Of a DNA stretch of 64,000 bases, positions 18,825 through 28,683 are shown piece after piece. The DNA is from Terrisporobacter petrolearius (lineage in GTDB: Bacteria > Bacillota > Clostridia > Peptostreptococcales > Peptostreptococcaceae), in NCBI RefSeq assembly GCF_032598785.1, contig NZ_CP102984.1; one strand, written 5' to 3'. A model generated the notes under the pieces. It was not told the origin of the DNA. It did not search any database and worked only from the letters and a program-made list of their open reading frames with translations. The stretch's first letter is position 1. Each line of letters opens with the position of its first letter. The position numbers were made by a program, and so were the translations under genes.

Positions 18825-20060
18825 ATGTTAGATAATAATAATTTGAGACAATTAATGTGTGAGATAAACAAATCATTTTATGTGTATGATGAAGAAGAAA
18901 TTTTAAAATCTATAAATATTTTAAAAGATAAATTTAAAGAGTTTGAAATTTTATACTCAGTCAAAACTAATCCAAATAAACACATATTGGATTTAATGAG
19001 TAAAAATAATATAGGCTCAGATGCTGCATCTACAAAGGAAGTACAAATATCAAATACAGCAAATATTAATAAAAATAATATAATTTATTCTGCACCAGGT
19101 AAAAGAAGAAAAGACATTGAAGAATCTATTGATAAATGCATAATTACAGCTGATAGTTATAATGAATTAAGTTTATTAAATGAAATAGGAAAAGAAAGAA
19201 AAACTAACTTAGAAGTTGGGTTAAGGATTAATGCTAATTATAATATGTTTGGTGGAGAATCTATAAGCAGCAAATATGGCGTAGATGAAGAGACATTGAT
19301 AGAAAATAAAAATTTTATAGACAATCTAAGTAATATTGAGATTGTTGGAATTCATGTACATCTTCAGTCACAAATTCTAGATTATGAAATAATTCACAAT
19401 TATTATGAATATGTATTAAACCTTGCATTATTTTGTAAAGAAAAGATGAAATTTAATCTTAAGTTTATTAATTTTGGTGGAGGACTAGGGATATCATATG
19501 GAAATTCTTATGAACATTTAGATATTGATAAACTTAGTGAAATGTCAAATGTGTTAATTAGAAAATATAAACAAAAGTTAAATGCTAGATTTATTATAGA
19601 AAGTGGAAGATTTTTAGTTTGTAAAAGTGGAGCTTACGTTACACCTATAATTGATATTAAAGAATCAAGAGGTAGGAAATATCTAATCGTACAAAATGGA
19701 TACAATGGTTTTTTTAAACCAACTATTAGTGAGCTTATTGTTTCTTATACTAACAAAAAAGATAATTTAAAAATGATGGAACCACTTTTTACTTCTTATG
19801 ATTCTTATACAATAAGTTTAATAAAGAGGGAAGATAAAGAAGAAAATAATAAAGAGATAGTTACCATAGGAGGAAATTTATGTACGGCTGTTGATATTTT
19901 AGGAAAAGATATACTTCTAACTAAGGCTGAAATCAACGATTTGATCTTCATAAATAATGCTGGAAGCTATGCTTATTCTCTTACACCTCTTTTATTTAGT
20001 AGTCAAGAAAAACCTGTAGAAATATATTACACAAGCAAGGATTACCATGTAATAGACTAA
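18825..20060 (+). CDS. PLP-dependent decarboxylase, diaminopimelate decarboxylase-like
   Basis: This is a fold-type III amino-acid decarboxylase (Orn/DAP/Arg family 2). The PLP lysine is in LYSVKTNPN, the phosphate loop is INFGGGLGISYG, and ESGRFLVCKSGAYV and the catalytic Cys region GGNLCTAVDIL follow. DAP decarboxylases usually have CESGD where this has CTAVD, so the substrate may differ from meso-diaminopimelate. No lysine biosynthesis genes are adjacent. Three ATGs follow GGGGAG at 18812; ATG at 18825 has the best spacing. It is a lone gene and its product is unassigned. Confidence 0.8.
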   Translation: MLDNNNLRQLMCEINKSFYVYDEEEILKSINILKDKFKEFEILYSVKTNPNKHILDLMSKNNIGSDAASTKEVQISNTANINKNNIIYSAPGKRRKDIEESIDKCIITADSYNELSLLNEIGKERKTNLEVGLRINANYNMFGGESISSKYGVDEETLIENKNFIDNLSNIEIVGIHVHLQSQILDYEIIHNYYEYVLNLALFCKEKMKFNLKFINFGGGLGISYGNSYEHLDIDKLSEMSNVLIRKYKQKLNARFIIESGRFLVCKSGAYVTPIIDIKESRGRKYLIVQNGYNGFFKPTISELIVSYTNKKDNLKMMEPLFTSYDSYTISLIKREDKEENNKEIVTIGGNLCTAVDILGKDILLTKAEINDLIFINNAGSYAYSLTPLLFSSQEKPVEIYYTSKDYHVID

Positions 20061-20174
20061 TTACATAAATTTACATGATATGTTTTACTATAATTATTTA
20101 TAACTATTCTAGACAATTTTTGCAAAAAAGTGTATTATTTTATTTATATATGTAATAGACTTGGAGGGAAATTG

Positions 20175-21032
20175 ATGCTTGAAGAAATACAAAATATGAA
20201 TTTTAAAAATATGACCATGGAAACCATGGCTACCAAAATACTAGATTGGGCACTAAATAGTGGAACAAAATTAATAATAGGTACAATTTTAATAATAATA
20301 GGATTTAAAATAATAAATAGATTATCCAAAAAATTTGTAATCTTTGCGGAAAAAAGAAATATAGATATGACATTAGTGAAATTCACAAGGTCATTTATAA
20401 GTATATCTTTAAAATGTTTATTAGTGCTTGTAATTGCAGGAGCATATTGGGATCTAGAATTGTCAGGATTAGCAGCTATAGTTGCTTCAGCTGGAGTTGC
20501 CATAGGTCTTGCACTTCAAGGCAGTTTATCAAACTTTGCTGGAGGATTTATAATTTTACTTATTAGACCATTTAAAGTTGGAGATTATATCCAAGCTGAT
20601 CAATTTGAAGGAGCAGTTGAACAAATTGGAGTATTTTATACAACTTTAACAACGGCAGATAATAAAGTTGTATTAATACCAAATGGAACCTTATCAAACG
20701 GAAGTTTAATAAATTATTCTACAAAAGAAACTAGAAGAGTCGATTTAACATTTTCAGCAGGATATGAATGTGATATTTTAAAAGTTAGAAGTGTATTAAA
20801 AGAAATAGTATCTAAAAATAAACTAATTCTTGATTATCCAGAGCCATTTGTTGGATTATTTGAACAAGGACCGAGTTCTTTAAAATTTGCTGTAAGAGTT
20901 TGGGTAAATACACCTGACTATTGGAATGTATATTATGATTTATTAGAACAAGTTAAAATTAGATTTGATGAAGAAAAGATTTCAATACCATATCCACAAA
21001 TGGATTTACACGTAAGACAAGTTATAAAATAA
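20175..21032 (+). CDS. mscS: small-conductance mechanosensitive channel MscS
   Basis: This is a tension-gated channel that releases solutes during hypo-osmotic shock. N-terminal helices are followed by the Gly/Ala-rich pore helix AAIVASAGVAIGLALQGSLSN. The beta domain (GGFIILLIRPFKVGDYI) and the C-terminal vestibule follow. The length is 285 residues, as in the E. coli-type protein. GGAGGG lies 6 bases before ATG at 20175; upstream in-frame codons are passed over. A terminator follows directly at 21033. Confidence 0.95.
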   Translation: MLEEIQNMNFKNMTMETMATKILDWALNSGTKLIIGTILIIIGFKIINRLSKKFVIFAEKRNIDMTLVKFTRSFISISLKCLLVLVIAGAYWDLELSGLAAIVASAGVAIGLALQGSLSNFAGGFIILLIRPFKVGDYIQADQFEGAVEQIGVFYTTLTTADNKVVLIPNGTLSNGSLINYSTKETRRVDLTFSAGYECDILKVRSVLKEIVSKNKLILDYPEPFVGLFEQGPSSLKFAVRVWVNTPDYWNVYYDLLEQVKIRFDEEKISIPYPQMDLHVRQVIK

Positions 21033-21059
21033 AAAGATTGCTTTTTAGCAATCTTTTTT
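21033..21059 (+). terminator. terminator of mscS
   Basis: AAAGATTGCT / AGCAATCTTT with a 4-base loop and T tail. Confidence 0.88.
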
Positions 21060-21222
21060 CATTGTATAAATTAAAAGAATTAATAACAAAATAGTAAGAA
21101 AATATTAAGAAAATGGGGTATATCAGGCCAAATTGTTAAGAAAAAATGAAAATTTATTCATAATAGATTTAAATAAAACTTATTATGATATAATAATTTT
21201 AGATCATAAAAAGGAGATACTT

Positions 21223-21813
21223 ATGGAATATATTCAAAACATATATAATATAGTAAATGATTATTGGTTATTGTCTATTATTGTTGGATTGACAAGTGTA
21301 TTTGTAGAAAGTTTTCTACCAATACTACCGCTAGTTGCAATTGTTACTGCTAACGCGGCTTTATTTGGTATGTATCAAGGGTTAATAATATCATGGGTAG
21401 GTTCTACAGCTGGAACTATATGTCTATTTTTAATAGTTAAAAAAATTAGCAACAAAAAATTTATTAAATTATTAAAAAACGAAAAAGTAGAAAAAGCAAT
21501 TGATTGGGTGGAAGAAAAAGGGTTTATGTTATTGTTTTTTGCTTATGCTTGTCCATTTTTACCAGCTTGCGTGGTTACAATATCTCAAGGATTAGCCAAA
21601 AGACGTACTACAGATTTTATATCTGCAGTAGTGGCAGGAAAATTAGTTATGTTTTTTATAGTTAGTTATATAGGGAAAGACATCGTTGGTTTTATTACAA
21701 ATCCTTTGAAAGTATTAACTTTAGTTTTGATCATATTTTTTGCTTGGAAAATAGGTAATAAACTAAATAAGGATTTGGATAATTTTGAAAAGAAAAGAAT
21801 GCATGAAGAATAG
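21223..21813 (+). CDS. TVP38/TMEM64 (VTT domain) membrane protein
   Basis: This is a membrane protein of the DedA/VTT superfamily. VESFLPILPLVAIVTANA, then an Arg/Gly-rich re-entrant region FFAYACPFLPACVVTISQGL, and about five helices are visible. The role in bacteria is thought to be lipid scrambling or undecaprenyl-phosphate recycling, but it is not settled. AAGGAG precedes ATG at 21223; the frame is open 30 codons further upstream without a ribosome site. Confidence 0.85.
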   Translation: MEYIQNIYNIVNDYWLLSIIVGLTSVFVESFLPILPLVAIVTANAALFGMYQGLIISWVGSTAGTICLFLIVKKISNKKFIKLLKNEKVEKAIDWVEEKGFMLLFFAYACPFLPACVVTISQGLAKRRTTDFISAVVAGKLVMFFIVSYIGKDIVGFITNPLKVLTLVLIIFFAWKIGNKLNKDLDNFEKKRMHEE

Positions 21814-21840
21814 GCAAAAGGTCTATTCTTCATTTTAATT
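21803..21840. terminator. terminator overlapping the end of the VTT gene
   Basis: ATGAAGAATAG / CTATTCTTCAT stem includes the stop codon and is followed by a T-rich tract, between convergent genes. Confidence 0.7.
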
Positions 21841-21854
21841 TACTAACTTTAAGT

Positions 21855-22841
21855 TTATTTTACACACATTATTCCATCAACTAATATATCTATATCACAA
21901 TTTAAAAAATAGTCATTTATATCAATGTTATTTAAGATACTCCTGATACTGGCTTCATTGTGATTTGTATTTTTTAACAAATCTTCTATATATGAAACAT
22001 CATTTTTACCAAAGAAATCTCCGAAAAATTTTATTTCTTTAATCAGTCCTTTCTCAACATTTAAACTAAATTCTATATTGCCGCCAGGATACTTAATTTC
22101 ATTATTAAGAGCATATTTAGGTGAATGACCAAAATTCCACTGCCAAGTATTATATTTCTCTTCAACCAATTTGTTTATTTCATTTATATCTTCCTTACTT
22201 AATTCGTAAATGCAATTATTTTCGTATTTGCTATTTATAAAGTTCATTAAGTAATTTTTAAATTCTAAAACAGTCATATCCTTTTCTAAGTGATTAGTAA
22301 TATTTGTAACACGCGATTTAACAGATTTTACACTTTTACCTTCAAACTTAGATGGTTTTACTTTTAGAGCACTAGATAAATCACTTATTTCAGATGAGAA
22401 CAACAAAGTACCATGGTGCATTACCTTATTTTTATAATTATATTGTGCATTACCTGAAAACTTTTGATTATCAATAAGTAAATCATTTCTTCCTGAAAAT
22501 TCAGCTTGTATATTTAAATTTTTCAAAGCGTCTATTATTGGCATAGTAAATCGCTTAAAATCGCTAAAACTATTATCATTACACGAAATAAATGTAAAAT
22601 TTATATTACCTAAATCATGAAAAACAGCTCCACCACCAGACTGTCTTCTTACGACTTTTATTTTATTTTGTTTTACATACTCATAATTAATTTCAGATAA
22701 TGTATTCTGATTTTTACCTACGATTATAGCACTTTCATTTCTCCATAGTATAAAAATATCTTCATTAGTATTTTTTAAAAAATATTCTTCCATAGCCAAG
22801 TTAAAGTAAGCATTTGTACTAGTATTATTGATTAACAGCAT
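21855..22841 (-). CDS. lplA: lipoate-protein ligase A
   Basis: This enzyme attaches free lipoate to E2/GcvH domains using ATP. The signature RRQSGGGAVFHDLGNINFTF and the N-terminal NAYFNLAMEEYF are present, with the C-terminal accessory domain (NFGHSPKYALNNEIKYPGG). The length, 328 residues, matches the family. A TGGAGG site precedes the ATG. No lipoyl-domain enzyme is adjacent in the window, so its acceptor is elsewhere. Confidence 0.95.
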   Translation of the reverse strand: MLLINNTSTNAYFNLAMEEYFLKNTNEDIFILWRNESAIIVGKNQNTLSEINYEYVKQNKIKVVRRQSGGGAVFHDLGNINFTFISCNDNSFSDFKRFTMPIIDALKNLNIQAEFSGRNDLLIDNQKFSGNAQYNYKNKVMHHGTLLFSSEISDLSSALKVKPSKFEGKSVKSVKSRVTNITNHLEKDMTVLEFKNYLMNFINSKYENNCIYELSKEDINEINKLVEEKYNTWQWNFGHSPKYALNNEIKYPGGNIEFSLNVEKGLIKEIKFFGDFFGKNDVSYIEDLLKNTNHNEASIRSILNNIDINDYFLNCDIDILVDGIMCVK

Positions 22842-23029
22842 AGTCTATTCCTCCATAAATTTTGTAATCAGACACTTTACTAATATTCAACAAAATGTGA
22901 GTATTTCCTTTAATAAATATGAATAATTAAAGAATTTGTCGCAATTTTCATAATCATAGTGGATGAAAATTGAAGGAATTATTTCAAAAAAAAAGAAGAT
23001 AGTAATAATCAGTATGTAGGAGGGATAAG

Positions 23030-23626
23030 ATGAAAAAGATAATTTATATTATTATTTGTATAACCTTTTGTAGCTTAGTAGGATGTAAAAACATTAATAC
23101 TGAAAAGACTATAGATACTTTTAATGATGAAAAACTTAAGATATATTCAGCAAAAGACTCGCAAAAAGTAAAAGAACTATTAAAATCTTATGGAGGCTCT
23201 AAAAATTTAACAGTTGAAAAAGCTAAAAAAAATAATATTGTAGTTATTGAAGACGAACAAATAGTAGCAAATGAAAAGGTATGGAATGATTTTTATAAAA
23301 ATAGTAAAAAGAAAAAAGAAGATAGGGTATTAATAGTTCAATACACTGAACAAGACGACCCAATACTGACTTATTTATCATGCAAAGACAATAAATTCTT
23401 TATGATTGAAGATGACTCGAGAGATCAATATAGAGATGATAAAGAAGAAGATTATTTTGAATATAGCTTTAAATATTTAAAATTATTTGAAGAAAACAAT
23501 AAAACTTATGTATACTTGTTGGATGATGAAAAAATAACTTTAGATGAGCTTAATTATTCTCTATTAAGTTCAAATATATCAGATTGGATACCTTATGGTT
23601 TTGTGTTTTATTATATAAACCCATAG
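23030..23626 (+). CDS. lipoprotein of unknown function
   Basis: This is a 198-residue protein with a clear lipoprotein signal: MKKIIYIIICITFCSLVGCK, with the lipobox LVGC at residues 16-19. The remainder is charged, with many Lys, Asp and Glu residues. It ends in aromatic-rich sequence (DWIPYGFVFYYINP). I do not recognise a domain. AGGAGGG gives a good start. It is a single gene ahead of the lysine riboswitch. Confidence 0.75.
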   Translation: MKKIIYIIICITFCSLVGCKNINTEKTIDTFNDEKLKIYSAKDSQKVKELLKSYGGSKNLTVEKAKKNNIVVIEDEQIVANEKVWNDFYKNSKKKKEDRVLIVQYTEQDDPILTYLSCKDNKFFMIEDDSRDQYRDDKEEDYFEYSFKYLKLFEENNKTYVYLLDDEKITLDELNYSLLSSNISDWIPYGFVFYYINP

Positions 23627-23723
23627 ATTATTACAGTAAAGTAAATATAATTTTGATAAATTAGAACAAAATATATTGTATTTGTAAAGCATATATTATA
23701 TACTATAAAAAACAAGTGAATAT

Positions 23724-23953
23724 ATAGGTAGAGGCGCAATATTTATAAGTATTAATAATGAGGTAGCACGATGACTTATTAAAAAAGGAAATATTGCCGA
23801 AGTGTATAACTGAGGCTTTAAGGTTATATCGCTGGGTGTATATAAAATATATATACAACTGTCACTAATTTTAGTGTTGAGCTATCATTGAGAAGAACTA
23901 ATAATATTTTTAGTGTGTAATTTTAACCTTGATGAAGCCATCAAGGTTTTTTT
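23724..23953 (+). promoter_or_regulatory. lysine riboswitch (L-box) of the first NhaC-type gene
   Basis: The conserved L-box elements appear in order: GGTAGAGGCGCAA, TTGCCGAAGTGTATAACTGAG, GCTGGGTGTAT, AACTGTCACT and GAGCTATCA. The aptamer spans about 23724-23890. A terminator stem ACCTTGATGA / TCAAGGT with T7 runs 23924-23953. The known mechanism is premature termination when lysine binds. It implies that the downstream transporter carries lysine. Confidence 0.93.
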
Positions 23954-24114
23954 ATTGCAAAAAATTATAATTTTTATTAAAAAATATTGATTTTTAACTA
24001 CTTAATGGAATAATGAATTTGTTCTAAAAGACATTATTAACATGAGCAAAGACAATTTTTATTAAAATGACAAAACCCTGAAATATTCACAACTATCACA
24101 TAGGGGGAAGAAAA

Positions 24115-25860
24115 ATGAAAAAAAGAAATGTAAGATTATTATTAATGACAACAATATTGATTTTAATATCAAATGTAACAAGTTTTGCAGCAGAACAAGA
24201 TATGGCTGTAATAAATGCACAAAAGTATGGAATATTAACATTATTACCACCACTTGTAGCTATTATTCTGGCTTTTATAACTAAGAATGTTATAGTATCT
24301 TTGGTTATTGGAGTAATGTCAGGTGGTTTTTTATTAAACTTAAATGGTATTAATGTTTTTTCAGCACTATTTAATTCATTTTTAGATTTAATTGATAGAG
24401 CTGTTGGAGCATTAGCAGACCCATGGAATGCAGGAATTATACTTCAAGTTTTAGCAATAGGTGGAGTGATCAATTTAGTTGCTAAAATGGGTGGAGCAAA
24501 AGCAATAGCTGAGTCATTAGCTAAAAAGGCAAAAAGTGCAAAAAGTGCTCAACTTATAACATGGGCAGCTGGGCTTTTAGTATTCTTTGACGACTATGCA
24601 AATTCTTTGATAATAGGTCCTATGATGAGACCAGTTACAGATAAAATGAAAGTTTCAAGAGAAAGGCTTGCTTTTGTAATTGATGCTACAGCTGCACCAG
24701 TTGCAGGAATAGCAATAATTTCAACTTGGATAGGTTTAGAAGTAGGCCTAATTGGAGATGGATTTAATGCTATAGGAGTAAATGCAAATGCATTTAGTAT
24801 ATTTTTAAGTACATTACCATATAGATTTTATAATATATTGATTCTTGGATTTATAGTTATAACAGCAGTACTATTAAAAGAGTTCGGGCCGATGAGAGAA
24901 GCAGAGTTAAAAGCTAGAAAAGGAAATACAAATTTAGTTTCTAGTAAAGATATAGATGAAAAAATAAGTAATGAGCATAGTGATTTAGAGCCCCTTCCAG
25001 GAGTTAAATTAAACATATGGAATGCTATAATACCAATAGGAATACTAATAGTTGGATCATTATTTGCATTTTACTACAGTGGTTATAGCACAATAATGAG
25101 TGGAAATGATGCAAGTTTAATTCAAATATTTAATAACTCACCACTATCATTTGTAGCAATAAGAGAAGCATTTTCTAATGCAGATGCATCAGTAGCTTTA
25201 TTCCAATCTGCTTTATTTGCAGGTGTAATTGCTATAGCAATGGGTGTAGGTAAAAAAATATTTACTGTATCACAAGGATTAGATATATGGGTAGATGGAA
25301 TGAAAACTTTAGTTATAACTTGTGTAATACTAATATGTGCATGGTCACTTTCATCAGTAATAAAAGAACTTGGAACAGCTAGATACTTGATACAATTATT
25401 ATCAGGTTCTGTACCAGCTTTTTTATTACCAAGTATAATATTTGTACTAGGTGGAATAATTTCATTTGCTACAGGTACATCTTATGGAACAATGGGTATA
25501 CTTATGCCACTAACTATACCACTAGCTCATTCAATAAGTCCTGAGATGTCTTATATAATAGTTTGTGTAAGTGCAGTTCTTACAGGTTCTATATTTGGAG
25601 ACCACTGCTCACCAATATCAGATACAACAATACTTTCATCAATGGGTGCTGGATGCAATCATATAGACCATGTTAGAACACAAATGCCATATGCTTTATT
25701 TGTTGGAAGTATAGCAATATTATTTGGGTATATACCAGCAGGAATGGGACTTCCAATTTATTTAATAATGCCTTTAGCATTTGTAGCTATGTTTATAGGA
25801 ATACAGATACTTGGAAAAAGTGTAGATATAGATGAAAAAGAAGAAAGTTTAATAGCTTAA
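24115..25860 (+). CDS. NhaC-family antiporter, probable lysine transporter (copy 1)
   Basis: This is an integral membrane protein of the Na+/H+ antiporter NhaC family, 581 residues and about 11-12 helices. The N-terminus has a signal-like helix ending SNVTSFAAEQ. Conserved family stretches include FDDYANSLIIGPMMRPVTD, ATAAPVAG and GSIFGDHCSPISDTT. The lysine riboswitch upstream argues for lysine transport, as proposed for L-box-regulated NhaC proteins (LysW-type). It has a close paralogue at 28684. GGGGG is the ribosome site. It is a single-gene unit. Confidence 0.88.
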   Translation: MKKRNVRLLLMTTILILISNVTSFAAEQDMAVINAQKYGILTLLPPLVAIILAFITKNVIVSLVIGVMSGGFLLNLNGINVFSALFNSFLDLIDRAVGALADPWNAGIILQVLAIGGVINLVAKMGGAKAIAESLAKKAKSAKSAQLITWAAGLLVFFDDYANSLIIGPMMRPVTDKMKVSRERLAFVIDATAAPVAGIAIISTWIGLEVGLIGDGFNAIGVNANAFSIFLSTLPYRFYNILILGFIVITAVLLKEFGPMREAELKARKGNTNLVSSKDIDEKISNEHSDLEPLPGVKLNIWNAIIPIGILIVGSLFAFYYSGYSTIMSGNDASLIQIFNNSPLSFVAIREAFSNADASVALFQSALFAGVIAIAMGVGKKIFTVSQGLDIWVDGMKTLVITCVILICAWSLSSVIKELGTARYLIQLLSGSVPAFLLPSIIFVLGGIISFATGTSYGTMGILMPLTIPLAHSISPEMSYIIVCVSAVLTGSIFGDHCSPISDTTILSSMGAGCNHIDHVRTQMPYALFVGSIAILFGYIPAGMGLPIYLIMPLAFVAMFIGIQILGKSVDIDEKEESLIA

Positions 25861-25867
25861 TTTATTA

Positions 25868-25917
25868 TAAAAATCTCTTTAAATTGTTAGATAAAACAAT
25901 TTGAAGGGATTTTTTTA
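25868..25917 (+). terminator. terminator of NhaC copy 1
   Basis: AAATCTCTTTAAATTGTT / ACAATTTGAAGGGATTT stem (with G-T pairs) followed by T7. Confidence 0.85.
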
Positions 25918-25993
25918 TATTTAATTAATACACTTGTGAATCTAGGGAAAACTAAATATAAGAGTTAGTTGTAATTATTAAAGGAGAATCTAG

Positions 25994-26704
25994 ATGGACA
26001 GCAATTTTACAATGAGAACAAATTTACTTATAGGAAAAGAAGGAATGAAAAAATTAAAAAATTCTAATGTTCTTGTCATTGGAGTAGGTGGGGTGGGGAG
26101 TTTTTGTGTAGAATCCTTAATAAGAGCCGGTGTGGGAAACATAACTATAGTAGATTATGCAAAGGTTGAAGAAGGTGATTTTAATAGACAACTACCTGGA
26201 TTAACTTCTAATTTAAACAAAGATAAGGTTCAAGTAGTAAAAGATAGATTACTAGATATAAACAAAGATTTAAATATAAATGCAGTAAACTGTGTTTTTA
26301 ATGAGGAAAGTAGTAACAAAATATTTAGTCAAAATTATGATTATGTTGTAGATGCTATAGATATGGTTTCATCAAAAATTCATTTGATTGAGATATGTTT
26401 AAATAAAAATATACCAATAATAAGTTCCATGGGTATGGGAAATAAACTTGATCCAACAAAGATAGAAATCAATGATATTTCAAATACCCATACTTGTCCA
26501 TTGGCTAAAGTTATGAGAAAAGAACTTAGATTTAGGGGAATAGAGCATTTAAAAGTAGTATTTTCTACAGAACAACCTATAGAAGTTAAGGAAAAAATAT
26601 CAAATGGCCATAGAATCTTACCAGGAAGTATGCCTTTTATGTCTTCATGTGGAGGATTGATAATGTCATCTCAGGTTATAAAAGATTTACTTGATATAAA
26701 GTAA
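25994..26704 (+). CDS. tcdA: tRNA threonylcarbamoyladenosine dehydratase TcdA (E1-like)
   Basis: This is an ATP-dependent dehydratase that cyclises t6A37 to ct6A in tRNA. The ThiF/MoeB-type nucleotide loop VLVIGVGGVGSFCVESLIRAG and the catalytic region SSMGMGNKLDPTKIEINDIS are visible, with GSMPFMSSCGGLIMSS at the end. The length, 236 residues, is right for TcdA and too short for MoeB. AAGGAG precedes the ATG. It sits alone between the two lysine-regulated transporters. Confidence 0.92.
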   Translation: MDSNFTMRTNLLIGKEGMKKLKNSNVLVIGVGGVGSFCVESLIRAGVGNITIVDYAKVEEGDFNRQLPGLTSNLNKDKVQVVKDRLLDINKDLNINAVNCVFNEESSNKIFSQNYDYVVDAIDMVSSKIHLIEICLNKNIPIISSMGMGNKLDPTKIEINDISNTHTCPLAKVMRKELRFRGIEHLKVVFSTEQPIEVKEKISNGHRILPGSMPFMSSCGGLIMSSQVIKDLLDIK

Positions 26705-26719
26705 TTTTAAATTTAAAGC

Positions 26720-26772
26720 TAAAATAGTAATAATTTTGATAATAAGCAATTAAAATTATTACTATTTTTATT
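26720..26772 (+). terminator. terminator of tcdA
   Basis: AAAATAGTAATAATTTTGAT / TTAAAATTATTACTATTTT long stem followed by TTTA. Confidence 0.75.
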
Positions 26773-26894
26773 TAATAAAGTATAAAAAATTATTTCAATA
26801 ATATCTTCTTTAAAATCATAACTCAATGATCGTTAGGAACTTGTTGCTATCTTTTATAAAGAGATATAATGCTTAATTTGTTTATGGAAAGCCT

Positions 26895-28232
26895 CTACCT
26901 TATAAAGAATTTTTGCAACTTATCTTTATAATAGTCCAAGTAGATACAATAACATAAATGACAAATTGGAACTATATATAGAAATATGGCATATGGGATA
27001 AATTTGTAATTACTTATGCCTAAGACTGAAGTAGGAACAAGTGCAGCTATACACCATGGAATTAAGGCAGATGTAATAATAGCGGAATTGGAAAATTCCA
27101 TAGCTATATCCTCATTATTATAATTCTCATAGGTATCCTTAAGTATTTCTATAGTTAAAATAAAAGCTATAGTCTGGCTACATCCAATAGAGGCAATTAT
27201 TAAGCCAAGTAATAAGGTTATAAAAAATAACTTGCTTCTATTTAGTTTTATTTTCTTTAAATACTTTTCCAAGCCTCCAAAAATATTTAATCCACTAAAA
27301 AATCCTGTTAAACAACATGAAATAATAATTATATAACAAGTTTTAAACATGGAAATAATACCGCCACCCTTAATAATATTTGATAAAGATGAAGACGTTT
27401 TATATCCAAATATAATATAATTACACAAATCTATCATAGTTATTTTTTGAATAAAAAGGCAAATTATTATTGATGTTATTATACTTATAGTTATTGATTT
27501 TGAAATTGAAACTTTTTTCAACGATAAAATAATAATTATAATAGCTGGTATTAATAAAATAAAACTTATATGAAAATTATTGTATAAAGTTAAACTTAGT
27601 GAATTATCAATAAAAGTTAAAGGATTTTTAAAGGAGAAAAATAAATAAAAAATAATACTAATTATAGTCGGAATAATACCAAAAATGAAAACCTTTCTAA
27701 TATATTTAAATAAATCAACGTTAGTTAAATTGCATAGAAGAAGTAAACTAGAAGATAAAGGTGAACATCTATCACCTAAATATGCACCAGACATAATGGC
27801 TCCTCCTACTAAATTTAAGTTAAGATTAGACGCCTGTGCAATAATAATAAGAGGTATACCTATGGAGCTTACAGTACCAAAGGAAGTACCAATTAAAATT
27901 GATGTTACAGCTGGTATTAAAAAACAAAACAATATAAATAGGTTAGGGTTAATATATTTTAATGAATAATAAACTATTGATGGAATTGTTCCACAACTTA
28001 ACCAAACACTTATTAAAATTGAAATTAATATTAAAATTTTTATAATTGGAAAACTTCTTTTAGACTCAAAAGCATATAGTTTATGAAGGTCTTTAATGGT
28101 TTTATTTCTCTCTAGACCAATTAAAGAAAATAAAATTAAAGAAATAGTTAAGCCGTATCCTAAAAAAATATTATTAAAAACGCTAAATATTAGCATTATT
28201 ATTGTAATAATAATGATGAAAAAAATATTCAT
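26895..28232 (-). CDS. NhaC-family Na+/H+ antiporter-like protein (divergent)
   Basis: This is a very hydrophobic 445-residue protein of about 11-12 helices. It has the NhaC family core GTSFGTVSSIGIPLIIIAQ and GAYLGDRCSPLSSS in the first half, and GCSQTIAFILTIEILKD and SALIPWCIAALVP in the second. It is shorter than, and only distantly related to, the two lysine-regulated copies on either side, resembling the malate/lactate antiporter branch. GGAGGAA lies 10 bases before the ATG. No riboswitch precedes it. The substrate is unknown. Confidence 0.82.
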   Translation of the reverse strand: MNIFFIIIITIIMLIFSVFNNIFLGYGLTISLILFSLIGLERNKTIKDLHKLYAFESKRSFPIIKILILISILISVWLSCGTIPSIVYYSLKYINPNLFILFCFLIPAVTSILIGTSFGTVSSIGIPLIIIAQASNLNLNLVGGAIMSGAYLGDRCSPLSSSLLLLCNLTNVDLFKYIRKVFIFGIIPTIISIIFYLFFSFKNPLTFIDNSLSLTLYNNFHISFILLIPAIIIIILSLKKVSISKSITISIITSIIICLFIQKITMIDLCNYIIFGYKTSSSLSNIIKGGGIISMFKTCYIIIISCCLTGFFSGLNIFGGLEKYLKKIKLNRSKLFFITLLLGLIIASIGCSQTIAFILTIEILKDTYENYNNEDIAMEFSNSAIITSALIPWCIAALVPTSVLGISNYKFIPYAIFLYIVPICHLCYCIYLDYYKDKLQKFFIR

Positions 28233-28403
28233 ATAAATAATTCCTCCTATTATTTATCAATATAATAAAATTATAGAGGAAAAATATTAAAATATTAATT
28301 AAATATAAAAAATATTTATAAAACATATATGGTAAAAAATACGGAATTAATTGTTGCTAAATAAAGTAAGGTGAGATATACTCATATTTATAAGTGAATA
28401 TTT

Positions 28404-28628
28404 AAGGTAGAGGTGCGATTTTTATCAGTAACAATAAGGAGTTAAGCAACGTTGATTTATTGTGAAAGGAAACATCGCCGAAGCGTATAACTGAAGCTTT
28501 AAGGTTATTTTGCTGGGGGTATATATAATATATATACCACTGTCACTAAGAAATTAGTGTTGAGCTATCAAATGGATTTATAGTTTAGTATAATTATGAC
28601 CTTGATGCTCTTACATCAAGGTTTTTTT
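28404..28628 (+). promoter_or_regulatory. lysine riboswitch (L-box) of the second NhaC-type gene
   Basis: This has the same element order as the copy at 23724: GGTAGAGGTGCGA, CGCCGAAGCGTATAACTGAAG, GCTGGGGGTAT, ACTGTCACT and GAGCTATCA. A terminator with a 9-bp stem (ACCTTGATG / CATCAAGGT) and T7 runs 28599-28628. The two leaders are clearly homologous, so gene and leader were duplicated together. Confidence 0.93.
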
Positions 28629-28683
28629 AATGAAAAAAATAGCCCTTATGATGTTCACTACAAAAATATTAGGGGGAAATAAA

